Source: Saprospiraceae bacterium (GTDB taxonomy: Bacteria; Bacteroidota; Bacteroidia; Chitinophagales; Saprospiraceae). Taken from it: a stretch of DNA of 64,000 nt. This document shows positions 9,876 through 17,638 of the stretch, in pieces. The stretch covers positions 62,001-126,000 of the forward strand of contig JADKGI010000008.1 of assembly GCA_016722285.1 (NCBI GenBank). The letters run 5' to 3'. The first letter of the stretch is position 1, and every line of letters starts with the position of its first letter. Below the pieces are notes generated by a model. It worked only from the letters and a program-made list of their open reading frames with translations. It made no database searches and was not told the DNA's origin. The position numbers were made by a program, and so were the translations under genes.

Positions 9876-10152
9876 ATTTATTTTGGTTGAGAGTATCTGT
9901 CAGTACCATAATATTGATCCTACATTTATAGAATCATTAATTGATTTGGATTTAGTTAAGGTCATTAAGGTTGAAAATTTCAAATATTTTAAAACGGATG
10001 ATTTGGTTCAGATTGAAAAAATGATCAGGTTGCATATCGATCTTGGAATAAATCTCGAAGGGATTGACGTCGTTGTTAATCTTTTGAATCAAATTGAAAT
10101 ATTAGAGGAAGAACTGAGATCTTTTAAAAAAAGGTTAAGTGTTTTTGAATAA
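9862..10152 (+). CDS. cbpM: CbpM-like modulator of CbpA (MerR-like fold)
   Basis: A 96-residue protein read from the ATG at 9862, inside the end of cbpA. An upstream in-frame ATG at 9766 would run far into cbpA and give an unrelated N-terminus. The residues (FILVESICQYHNIDPTFIES, an aliphatic core, then a C-terminal coiled-coil) match the CbpM/MerR-like family that binds the CbpA J-domain and inhibits it. The overlapping cbpA-cbpM order is the usual one. I am confident of the family, but the inhibitory role here is inferred. Confidence 0.85.
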   Translation: MEKNEFILVESICQYHNIDPTFIESLIDLDLVKVIKVENFKYFKTDDLVQIEKMIRLHIDLGINLEGIDVVVNLLNQIEILEEELRSFKKRLSVFE

Positions 10153-10247
10153 GGTCGTTTTGCATTATTATCCTATGGTATTTAATGTTTTTTGGGTATA
10201 AATAGTTATATCAATCATTACAATTGCAATATTCAGCACACATTATT

Positions 10248-10571
10248 ATGAATTCTGAGATATCCAATATCTTTAAAGCATTTTCTGAGAATAATACTTC
10301 GGAAAAAAGAAAAGAAATATAAGCCCAATTAATAGATTATTTAAAAATCAAAATTTTGAGTGGTGATTCGATAAGATTAAATTTCATTTGTACGCATAAT
10401 TCCCTAAGAAGCCATTTATGTCAGGTTTGGGCTCAAACATTTGCTTCTTATTTTGGAATAAAGTAATTTTTCAGTTATTCAGGAAGGACAGAAGCTACAG
10501 CAATATTTCCTTAGGTCGTTGAGATACTCACCACTCCAGGCTTTGATACTTTAAAACTATCAATACGGTAA
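10248..10571 (+). pseudogene. Decayed low-molecular-weight phosphatase / arsenate-reductase-like gene
   Basis: One reading frame from the ATG at 10248 encodes a recognisable N-terminal half of the LMW protein-tyrosine-phosphatase/ArsC family. It reads RLNFICTHNSLRSHLCQVWA, holding the CX5RS phosphate loop (C-THNSL-R-S), then FGIK, SYSGRTEATA and a segment like VVEILTTPGFDTLKLS. The frame is kept throughout but interrupted by stops at 10320 (TAA), 10464 (TAA) and 10512 (TAG), and it ends at 10569. The C-terminal half of a roughly 200-residue family member is missing. There are no frameshifts, unlike the indel-damaged genes elsewhere in this window, so genuine decay is the better reading. A 24-residue peptide could still be made from the ATG. 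Confidence 0.78.
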
Positions 10572-10623
10572 AAATCTAACTGCTTTCAAAATTAATATCT
10601 ATATTTGACATTAAATAATTACT

Positions 10624-11616
10624 ATGAATTCTGAAGTTATGTTACCAAGTCCATTTTTAATGATAATGTTACCATTAGCATTATTACTTATATTTTCATC
10701 ATTTTTTACTGTAAAACAACAAACTGCCGCTATCATTGAAAGGTTCGGTAAATTTAACAGCATACGGCAATCAGGGCTCCATTTCAAAATCCCTGTATTT
10801 GATAGGATAGCCGGAAAAATTAACCTTAGAATACAACAACTGGATGTCATAATTGAAACAAAGACAAAGGATAATGTTTTTGTTAAACTAAAAGTATCTG
10901 TTCAGTTTAAGGTGATTCAGGAAAAGGTATATGAAGCCTTTTATAAGCTTGAATATCCGCATGATCAAATCACTTCGTATGTTTTTGATGTGGTAAGGGC
11001 AGAAGTACCTAAACTTAAATTGGATGATGTTTTTGAAAGGAAAGATGATGTAGCAGTTGCTGTAAAAAGGGAGTTGAATGAAGCCATGACGACTTATGGC
11101 TATGATATAATAAATACACTTATCACAGACATTGATCCGGATATTCAGGTTAAAAATGCCATGAACCGTATCAATGCCGCTGACAGAGAGAAGACTGCTG
11201 CAGAATATGAAGCAGAAGCAGGTAGAATCAGGATTGTAGCAAAAGCAAAAGCTGAAGCTGAAAGTAAAAAATTACAAGGGATGGGTATTGCTGATCAACG
11301 ACGTGAAATTGCACGCGGCTTGGTTGAAAGTGTAGAAATACTGAATCAGGTAGGGATCAACTCCCAGGAGGCTTCAGCCCTGATTGTGGTTACCCAACAT
11401 TATGATACATTGCAGGCTATCGGAGCTGACACAAACTCAAATTTAATTTTACTTCCTAATTCGCCACAGGCGGGAAGTGATATGCTAAATAATATGGTAG
11501 CTAGTTTTACAGCCAGTAATCAGGTAGGTGAATCCATGAAGTCAGCCAATAGTACTAAAAGATTAAAAAAGGCCCATTCTAAAGATGAATTTGGCAAGTC
11601 GGCTGAAAATGAATAA
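10624..11616 (+). CDS. SPFH/band-7 (stomatin/prohibitin-like) membrane protein
   Basis: A 330-residue protein with an N-terminal transmembrane helix (about residues 8-28) and an SPFH domain at about 30-200 (TAAIIERFGKFNSIRQSGLHF). A charged, Ala/Glu-rich coiled-coil follows (EAEAGRIRIVAKAKAEAESK), then a Ser/Asn-rich tail. Family members oligomerise into membrane microdomain scaffolds and often act with a NfeD protein or proteases; no such partner is adjacent. It lies downstream of the chaperone genes and the pseudogene, and a separate promoter is likely given the 470-bp spacing. Confidence 0.88.
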   Translation: MNSEVMLPSPFLMIMLPLALLLIFSSFFTVKQQTAAIIERFGKFNSIRQSGLHFKIPVFDRIAGKINLRIQQLDVIIETKTKDNVFVKLKVSVQFKVIQEKVYEAFYKLEYPHDQITSYVFDVVRAEVPKLKLDDVFERKDDVAVAVKRELNEAMTTYGYDIINTLITDIDPDIQVKNAMNRINAADREKTAAEYEAEAGRIRIVAKAKAEAESKKLQGMGIADQRREIARGLVESVEILNQVGINSQEASALIVVTQHYDTLQAIGADTNSNLILLPNSPQAGSDMLNNMVASFTASNQVGESMKSANSTKRLKKAHSKDEFGKSAENE

Positions 11617-11694
11617 AAAGTGATATTTTTCAAACTTGGTTTAAAATAATATATGCATTCATGGTGCAGGTTTATAGGTTTCAGTTCATGGGTA

Positions 11695-11943
11695 TTAATC
11701 TGTTATCTCATCGATTTCACCCATTTCGGACAGGTATGTAAAAATTTTATTGGCTTCTATCTGATCTACTATACTTATTGCCACCCCGACATGAACTAAA
11801 ACATAATCACCTATCTGGGCGTTTGGTGTTAAACACAGGTTTACTTCTTTAAATATACCGCCAAAGGACACCTTAGCACTTCTGAATGTTTCATCAAGTT
11901 CTCCGGATATATTTATTATTTTTCCAGGAATGGCGAGGCACAT
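11695..11943 (-). CDS. hypC: Hydrogenase maturation chaperone HypC
   Basis: An 82-residue HypC/HybG family protein. The diagnostic MCLAIPGKI start is present; Cys2 carries the Fe(CN)2CO precursor with HypD and docks on the hydrogenase large subunit. The rest is the usual OB-like small domain (GDYVLVHVGVAISIV). Its length is normal for the family. It lies 42 bp after hypB and ends the minus-strand hyp cluster. hypD, hypE and hypF are not in this window and must be elsewhere if the enzyme is assembled. Confidence 0.96.
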   Translation of the reverse strand: MCLAIPGKIINISGELDETFRSAKVSFGGIFKEVNLCLTPNAQIGDYVLVHVGVAISIVDQIEANKIFTYLSEMGEIDEITD

Positions 11944-11985
11944 ATGAGATCGTTTAAAATTAAAGGTTGATTAAAAAAAGACAAT

Positions 11986-12732
11986 TTAAGTAATAAATTC
12001 CGGTGAATTAATTTTGGCTTTTAACCAATTAAACCAGGATTCCATTCCGTCGTTTGTTGTACAGCTTAATTCTATGATGTTGAGTCTATAATTGGCTTTG
12101 AGTGCATTTTCTCTGGCTTTTACCATACTGAAATTAACATAAGGCAAGAGGTCAGTTTTTTTAATGATACAGAGTGTAGATGTATGAAACATGTCAGGAT
12201 ATTTGAGTGGTTTGTCATCTCCTTCTGTTACACTCATAATGACCACCCTTTCCTTTTCTCCTAAGTCAAACATAGCGGGACAAACAAGATTACCCACATT
12301 TTCTATGAATAATACGGAATTTTCTTTGGGTTTTAGTCCTTGCAGAGCATGCATTACCATATGTGCATCTAAATGGCAACCTTTTCCGGTATTAATTTGA
12401 GTTACTTTTGTACCTGTAGCATGGATACGGTCAGCATCATTAGTTGTCTGTTGGTCTCCTTCAATTACCGCAAAATCCAATTCGTCTTTTAGCGCAGTTA
12501 ATGTCCTTTCTAATAGGGTTGTTTTCCCTGACCCCGGTGAGCTTACCAGATTCAAACAAAGTATGTTTTTTGCATCCAGATATCCCCGATTTCTTTCTGC
12601 CAACAAATTATTCTCCTGGAGAATATCTCTTTCAATATCAATGATGGTTTTAGATGAATGATCATGACTATGGCCTTTTTCATGGCCGTGACTATGATCA
12701 TGATCACCACTGCATCCGCACGTTGCACACAT
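11986..12732 (-). CDS. hypB: Hydrogenase nickel-insertion GTPase HypB
   Basis: A 248-residue SIMIBI-class GTPase that delivers Ni to the hydrogenase large subunit. The N-terminus carries both possible nickel stores: a CxxCGC motif (MCATCGC) and a His-rich stretch at residues 11-26 (HDHSHGHEKGHSHDHS). The Walker A loop is SSPGSGKTTL at about 64-73, and the G-domain Cys/His metal site is in the GKGCHLDAHM segment. It lies between hypA (29 bp upstream) and hypC, in one transcription unit. Confidence 0.96.
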   Translation of the reverse strand: MCATCGCSGDHDHSHGHEKGHSHDHSSKTIIDIERDILQENNLLAERNRGYLDAKNILCLNLVSSPGSGKTTLLERTLTALKDELDFAVIEGDQQTTNDADRIHATGTKVTQINTGKGCHLDAHMVMHALQGLKPKENSVLFIENVGNLVCPAMFDLGEKERVVIMSVTEGDDKPLKYPDMFHTSTLCIIKKTDLLPYVNFSMVKARENALKANYRLNIIELSCTTNDGMESWFNWLKAKINSPEFIT

Positions 12733-12761
12733 ATCAGTTAGATTTATGATTACACTTTAAT

Positions 12762-13100
12762 TTAAACAACTATAGATTTTACTTTTAATTCCTTCCCCTT
12801 TTTAATATTTATAAAATAACTTTGACAATGAGGGCAGGGATCAAATAAATGTTCTATTCTAAACTCTGAATTACAATCCAAACAAACACCACTGCCTTCA
12901 GGCCTTATTATTGTTTTTTTTGCTTCTGACAAAATGGTATTTTTTATTGCATGGTTCCAGGCAAATTCCAGAGCTTCCATTTCTACTCCACTAAGAAGCC
13001 CAATTTCAAGTTCAATTTCCTCAACTATTGATACGCCTGCCATCTTTGCTTCCTTCTCTGCAATATCTATAATGCCCATTACAATAGAAAGCTCATGCAT
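12762..13100 (-). CDS. hypA: Hydrogenase nickel metallochaperone HypA
   Basis: A 112-residue HypA/HybF protein that works with HypB in nickel insertion. The N-terminal MHELSIVMG supplies the His2 nickel ligand. The zinc site is two CxxC pairs, C73/C76 (CLDC) and C89/C92 (CPHC). Length and order are canonical. It is preceded by a small HupE-like gene 6 bp upstream, so it should share the divergent hydrogenase promoter. Confidence 0.95.
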   Translation of the reverse strand: MHELSIVMGIIDIAEKEAKMAGVSIVEEIELEIGLLSGVEMEALEFAWNHAIKNTILSEAKKTIIRPEGSGVCLDCNSEFRIEHLFDPCPHCQSYFINIKKGKELKVKSIVV

Positions 13101-13106
13101 ATATGT

Positions 13107-13322
13107 TTAAGTATTTTTACTGGCGTAATACCTTTTAATTGAAAATGCTATATACGTTGTCAGCAATATTCCAATAATTACTAAAACATGCTCTGGTTCA
13201 GTGAAATAATGTATCACCGAAAACCCTCCATGGGCATGATTTCCGTGACCGGGGTGTGCCATTACAACAGATGGTATAATTAACAATAGCCAAGGTATTA
13301 AAACACTTTTTAACGTTTTCAT
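13107..13322 (-). CDS. Small HupE-like membrane protein in the hydrogenase locus
   Basis: A 71-residue protein read from the ATG at 13322. An upstream in-frame ATG at 13385 would place the start inside the putative promoter. It has a signal peptide (residues 1-22, ending VVMA), then a His-rich mature N-terminus (HPGHGNHAHGG), a short segment (HYFTEPEHVL) recalling the HP-x-G-x-DH motif of HupE/UreJ nickel permeases, and one transmembrane helix with a basic tail. It is too short to be a full HupE. A role in nickel handling for the hydrogenase is inferred from location and composition only. Confidence 0.65.
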   Translation of the reverse strand: MKTLKSVLIPWLLLIIPSVVMAHPGHGNHAHGGFSVIHYFTEPEHVLVIIGILLTTYIAFSIKRYYASKNT

Positions 13323-13348
13323 AAAGGGAATAATTTTAATAGTAAATA

Positions 13349-13356
13349 CAAATTTA
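13349..13356 (-). promoter_or_regulatory. -7 box for the HupE-like/hypABC operon
   Basis: TAAATTTG on the minus strand matches the Bacteroidota consensus TAnnTTTG. A transcript would start near 13344, 22 bases before the ATG at 13322. No -33 TTTG is seen at the normal distance, which fits activator dependence. Confidence 0.6.
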
Positions 13357-13379
13357 TCATAGATGTAATTTGAAAAATG

Positions 13380-13413
13380 TGACAAATATCATTTTGTAAT
13401 ATGACATATATCA
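13380..13413. promoter_or_regulatory. Paired FNR/CRP-like operators in the divergent hydrogenase promoter
   Basis: Two near-identical dyads, TGACAAATATCA (13380-13391) and TGACATATATCA (13402-13413), lie with centres 22 bp apart, about two helical turns. The half-sites TGAC and ATCA resemble FNR/CRP-family sites. The centre of the left site is 36.5 bp from the last base of the minus-strand -7 box; the centre of the right site is 36.5 bp from the last base of the plus-strand -7 box. This places each at about -41.5, the class II activator position. Confidence 0.65.
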
Positions 13414-13436
13414 TTAATTAAATATGTAAAATAATA

Positions 13437-13444
13437 TAAATTTG
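13437..13444 (+). promoter_or_regulatory. -7 box for the hyaABCD operon
   Basis: TAAATTTG, identical to the box of the divergent promoter. The transcript would start near 13449, 37 bases before the hyaA start at 13486. There is no matching -33 TTTG upstream. Confidence 0.6.
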
Positions 13445-13485
13445 AACTTTATATTATAATTTAGTCACCTTATAATTATTTTACT

Positions 13486-14619
13486 ATGGTTGATGAATTA
13501 TTAATCAAAAAGCCTCTTACCTACTATGAAGAGATGCTTTTGAAAGGCTATTCCAGAAGAGACTTTATGAAATTCGCAAGTATGATGGCAGCTTTTATCG
13601 GGGTTGAAAACAGCTCGATAGCTCCAAGTGGTCAAAGCTTTGGAAACTAAAGCAGGGTACCGGTCGTTTGGATGCATTTTCAGGAATGTACCTGCTGCAG
13701 TGAGAGTTTTATTCGTTCTTCCCATCCGATTGTGGCTGATATATTGTTAGATATGGTTTCACTTGACTATACCGAAACATTAATGGCCGCTTCCGGAACT
13801 CAGGCAGAAGAAGCATTGAACAATACAATCACAAAATATAAAGGGAAATATATTCTTTGTATTGAAGGAAGTGTTCCTGTTGGGGCAGACGGAGTGTATT
13901 GTATGATTGGAGGCAAAACATCATTGCAGGTTTTAGATGAAGTTGCAGAAGGAGCAGCTGCTATAATAGCCTGGGGAAGTTGTGCAAGCAATGGTTGTGT
14001 CCAATCTGCTAAACCAAATCCTACATCTGCAACTCCTATCCATAAACTTGTCAAGGGAAAGCCTGTGATTAAAGTACCGGGTTGTCCACCCATCGGAGAG
14101 GTTATGGCTGGCGTTATTGTTCATTATCTTACTTTTGGGAGAATTCCCGAACTGGACCGAATCGGCAGACCAAAGGCTTTTTATAGCAAGAGAGTACATG
14201 ACAGTTGCTACAGGCGACCATTTTATGATGCCGGTCTTTTTGTAGAATCGTTTGATGACGAAAATGCAAAAAAAGGATATTGTTTATATAAAGTAGGCTG
14301 TAAGGGCCCTTCAACTTATAACGCATGTGGAGTGATGAGATGGAATGGAGGAACAAGTTTTCCAATCCAATCAGGTCATCCATGTATTGGATGTAGCGAA
14401 GCTAATTATTGGGATAATGGCAGGCTATATGAAAGAGCATCATCTTTTGCCGGATTTGGCATTGAGGCGGATGCGGATCAATGGGGTAAAGTCGCATTGG
14501 GTGTTACTGCTGCTTCTATTGCTGTACATTCTGTTGCAACTAATGTTAGAAAATTTAAAAAGATACAGGAACTCGAATTGGAGGGCATAGAAGGTGAGAA
14601 GGATGTGACTGTACCTTGA
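13486..14619 (+). CDS. hyaA: [NiFe] hydrogenase small subunit, O2-tolerant six-Cys type (compensating indels)
   Basis: Electron-transfer subunit of a membrane-bound uptake hydrogenase. The start at 13486 gives a Tat signal peptide (GYSRRDFMKF, twin Arg at 24-25). A TAA at 13648 is an artefact of a +1/-1 pair: dropping one C near 13624 and adding one base near 13655 gives the expected AQVVKALETK and then RVPVVWMHF in the original frame. The proximal cluster has six Cys, including the two extra ones of O2-tolerant enzymes: ECTCCSES (C68, C70, C71) and GSCASNGC (C166, C171). Distal and medial cluster ligands follow (HDSC, GHPCIGC). About 377 residues, normal for the family. Confidence 0.92.
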
Positions 14620-14646
14620 CTTAGTACGATTTAAATATTAAAGAGT

Positions 14647-16371
14647 ATGAGTAAGAGAATAGTAATTGACCCGATTACACGAATAGAGGGTCACCTTAGG
14701 TTGGAAGTTGATGTTGAAAATGGTAAAATAAGGGATGCATTCAGCAGTGGAACAATGGTTCGTCTTATTGAAGAAATCCTTAAAGGGCGGGACCCCAGAG
14801 ATGCCTGGGCTTTTGTTGGACGAGTTTGTGGTGTATGTACTTCAGTTCACTCACTGACTTCCGTGAGAGCCGTAGAAGATGCCCTTGATATCATTGTTCC
14901 CCCGAATGCTGAGCTTGTGAGAAATATTATGCATTGTAGTCAGTACATGCATGACCACGTTGTTCACTTTTATCATCTCCATGCTATGGATTGGGTCGAT
15001 GTAATCAATGCTTTGAAAGCTGATCCTAAAAAAACTTCTGAATTGGCACAATCTATTTCCAAGTGGCCAAAAAGTTCTCCCGGATATTTTAGTGATATCC
15101 AGAGTAGGATCAGCAAATTTGCAGCAACCGGTCAGCTCGGTATATTTGCAAATGGATACTGGGGCCACCCTGCTTATAAATTACCACCTGAGGTCAACCT
15201 GATTGGATTAGCTCATTATCTGGAAGCACTGGAATGGCAGAAAGAAATAGTAAAAGTACATGCAGTATTTGGTGGTAAAAACCCACACCCCAACTTTCTG
15301 GTTGGTGGTATGTCCTGTGCGATTGGTATAGATGATGTAAGTGGCTTAAATGCAGAAAGACTGGCACTTGTGGGAAAGTTATTGATTGATGGTAAAAAAT
15401 TTATTGAGCAGGTATATATTCCGGACCTTATGGCAGTTGCATCTTATTATAAAGACTGGGGGGCAATAGGTGGTGGTCTGGGAAATTACCTGGTTTATGG
15501 TGATCTTCCTACAAATGGGTTTAATGATGCGACTAAAATGAAATTTCCATCAGGAGCTATTTTGAATAGGGATATCAGTAAGGTGCATGATGTCGATTTG
15601 AGACATGATGATGAAGTCAAGGAATTTATTACCCACTCCTGGTATGAGTATGCCGGAGGAGATGGGATAGGATTGCACCCATGGAAAGGAGAAACCAAAA
15701 TGAATTACACAGGTCCTAAGCCTCCTTTTGATCACCTGGATACATCGAGTAAGTATAGTTACCTTAAAACTCCCAGATGGAAGGGTAATGCCATGGAAGT
15801 AGGCCCTCTTGCCAGAGTTTTAGTGGGATATGCAAAAGGTATAGAAGAATTTAAATATGTTGTTGACAAAGCATTGAAAGATCTGAAAGTTCCGGTTACA
15901 GCTCTGTTTTCCACATTAGGCAGAACTGCGGCAAGAGGCCTTGAGAGTCTGCTTGCTTCCAATTGGGCCCAGGAGTTTTATGATAAGTTGATTGTAAATA
16001 TCAGAAATGGAGACACCAGAATGGCTGAAATGGGTAAATTTAATCCGGATTCCTGGCCGAGCCAAGCCATTGGAGTTGGTTATTCAGAAGCCCCAAGAGG
16101 TGCTCTGGCACATTGGATAAATATAGAAGATAAAAAAATCTTAAATTACCAACTTGTAGTTCCAACAACATGGAATGCTTCGCCGAGAGATAACAACGGG
16201 CATATGTCAGCATATGAATCTGCGCTCATAGGAACCCCTGTTGCAGACGAAAAACAGCCTTTGGAATTACTTAGAACTATCCACAGTTTTGATCCATGTA
16301 TGGCTTGTGCGGTGCATCTTTACGATGAAAAAGGAAATACAATTGGGCATGTAAATGTTTTTGGTGATTAA
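14647..16371 (+). CDS. hyaB: [NiFe] hydrogenase large subunit
   Basis: Catalytic subunit holding the Ni-Fe(CN)2CO site, which oxidises H2 in the periplasm. The N-terminal ligand motif is RVCGVCTSVH (C61, C64) and the C-terminal motif is DPCMACAVH (C551, C554). HyaD should cleave after H557, removing a 17-residue peptide. At 574 residues it is normal for group 1. It lies 27 bp after hyaA and 18 bp before hyaC. It lacks its own signal and is co-exported with the Tat-tagged small subunit (family knowledge). Confidence 0.97.
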   Translation: MSKRIVIDPITRIEGHLRLEVDVENGKIRDAFSSGTMVRLIEEILKGRDPRDAWAFVGRVCGVCTSVHSLTSVRAVEDALDIIVPPNAELVRNIMHCSQYMHDHVVHFYHLHAMDWVDVINALKADPKKTSELAQSISKWPKSSPGYFSDIQSRISKFAATGQLGIFANGYWGHPAYKLPPEVNLIGLAHYLEALEWQKEIVKVHAVFGGKNPHPNFLVGGMSCAIGIDDVSGLNAERLALVGKLLIDGKKFIEQVYIPDLMAVASYYKDWGAIGGGLGNYLVYGDLPTNGFNDATKMKFPSGAILNRDISKVHDVDLRHDDEVKEFITHSWYEYAGGDGIGLHPWKGETKMNYTGPKPPFDHLDTSSKYSYLKTPRWKGNAMEVGPLARVLVGYAKGIEEFKYVVDKALKDLKVPVTALFSTLGRTAARGLESLLASNWAQEFYDKLIVNIRNGDTRMAEMGKFNPDSWPSQAIGVGYSEAPRGALAHWINIEDKKILNYQLVVPTTWNASPRDNNGHMSAYESALIGTPVADEKQPLELLRTIHSFDPCMACAVHLYDEKGNTIGHVNVFGD

Positions 16372-16389
16372 CCATTAAAAGCAATTAAA

Positions 16390-17145
16390 ATGGCAACAAA
16401 ATATCTTCATATACCAAAATTGAGAAGGATATATGTTTGGGAACGACCTGTCAGACTTTATCATTGGTTAAATGTTTTGGTCTTATTAGTCCTGATATCT
16501 ACAGGGTTCTATATAGCAAACCCTTTAGCATTGATGAGTCAGGCTGAAGCAGCGAATACTTTTACAATGGGGTGGTTCAGGTTCTTGCATTTTACGGCAG
16601 CATACATCTTCTTTTTCAACTTTTTATTTAGAATTTATTGGGGATTTGCAGGTAATAAATACTCAGATTGGAAGCAGTTTATACCTACTTCAAAGAGATT
16701 TATTCAGGAAATATGGACTGTAATTAAAATGGATATATTGTTTATCAAAAATCCAAAGGAAAGGAGAGAGCATTTAAGTATTGGCCATAATGCTTTGGCA
16801 GGCTTGACATATTTTCTTGTTTTTTAGTATTCCTTATTCAATGTTTTACCGGATTTGGACTATATGCAGCTATGTCAGACTTTTGGTTTGCCAATTTATT
16901 TTGCCTGGGTACCCGCTTTGTTTGGGGGAGATATCATTACCAGACAAATACACCATTGGGCCATGTGGTTTTTTATTTTGTTTGCATTGATACATGTCTA
17001 TCTGGTATTTTACCATGACTATGTTGAGGGTAGGGGAGAATTGAGCAGTATGGCTGGTGGCTGGAAGTTTATTGAGGAGGAGTTTTTTGAAAAAGAAAAA
17101 CCACATACGCCAAATCCATCAAAAAAAGAACGGACAGGTGAGTAA
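16390..17145 (+). CDS. hyaC: Hydrogenase cytochrome b subunit HyaC (compensating indels)
   Basis: Di-heme membrane anchor that passes electrons from HyaA to the quinone pool. Four hydrophobic helices are visible, with candidate heme His residues in RLYHWLN, RFLHFTAAY, IHHWAMW and ALIHVYLVF. The frame is broken twice: a T is missing in the T-run at 16820-16825, creating a TAG at 16825, and an extra T sits in the TTTT run at about 16899-16902. Correcting both gives a continuous protein of about 251 residues (joins read FLVFLIQCFTG and ANLFAWVPALFGG). Both changes are in homopolymers, so sequencing error is likely. Confidence 0.88.
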
Positions 17146-17602
17146 GACCATACTGATTCTGGGAATAGGCAATCTTCTGATGGGCGACGAAGGGTTTGGA
17201 GTTCATTTGGCAAATGAATTGAGCAAAAAAAGTTTACCTGACACTGTCGAAGTTTTAGATGGCGGTACCGGAGGATTTCACTTACTTGAATTTTTTGAAT
17301 CTCATGATAGGGTTATTATAGTTGACGCAACATTAGACGATAAGCCACCAGGCACAATTCGAATTTTAAAACCTAGGTTTGCCCAAGATTTTCCTCAATC
17401 AATGAGTACCCATGATATAGGAATGAGGGATCTTGTAAATAGTCTCCAGCTTTTAGGTAAAATGCCTGAAATTGATCTGATCGTAGTAAGTATCTCTTCA
17501 ATACAACAGCAAGGTATTTATTTATCAAATGATATTGCTGAATCCCTACCCAAAGTGATTAATGAAATCCAAAAAATGCTATTTGTAAATACACCAGTAT
17601 AG
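17138..17602 (+). CDS. hyaD: Hydrogenase maturation endopeptidase HyaD
   Basis: A 154-residue M52-family protease that trims the HyaB C-terminus after nickel insertion. Motifs are GIGNLLMGDEGFG near the N-terminus (metal-sensing Glu in DEG), VDAT (Asp) and STHDIG (His). The best start is the GTG at 17138, which yields the usual VSKTILILGIGN N-terminus and overlaps the hyaC stop by 8 bases. An upstream ATG at 17057 would add 27 residues read from hyaC. Last gene of the hyaABCD unit. Confidence 0.93.
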   Translation: MSKTILILGIGNLLMGDEGFGVHLANELSKKSLPDTVEVLDGGTGGFHLLEFFESHDRVIIVDATLDDKPPGTIRILKPRFAQDFPQSMSTHDIGMRDLVNSLQLLGKMPEIDLIVVSISSIQQQGIYLSNDIAESLPKVINEIQKMLFVNTPV

Positions 17603-17638
17603 AATAAATCCTGTCTTCTATGCATACTCTAATTTTGT

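Noticed and set aside
10248..10260. Shared opening ATGAATTCTGA of the pseudogene and the SPFH gene (10624) as evidence of a duplication
   Set aside because: The identity ends after 11-12 bases and the encoded proteins are unrelated; chance is likely.
13648..13650. TAA read as the end of a short Tat-signal peptide gene separate from hyaA
   Set aside because: Reading the next frame between 13624 and 13655 recovers the conserved linker QVVKALETK and joins the signal to the small subunit, so a +1/-1 indel pair is more likely.
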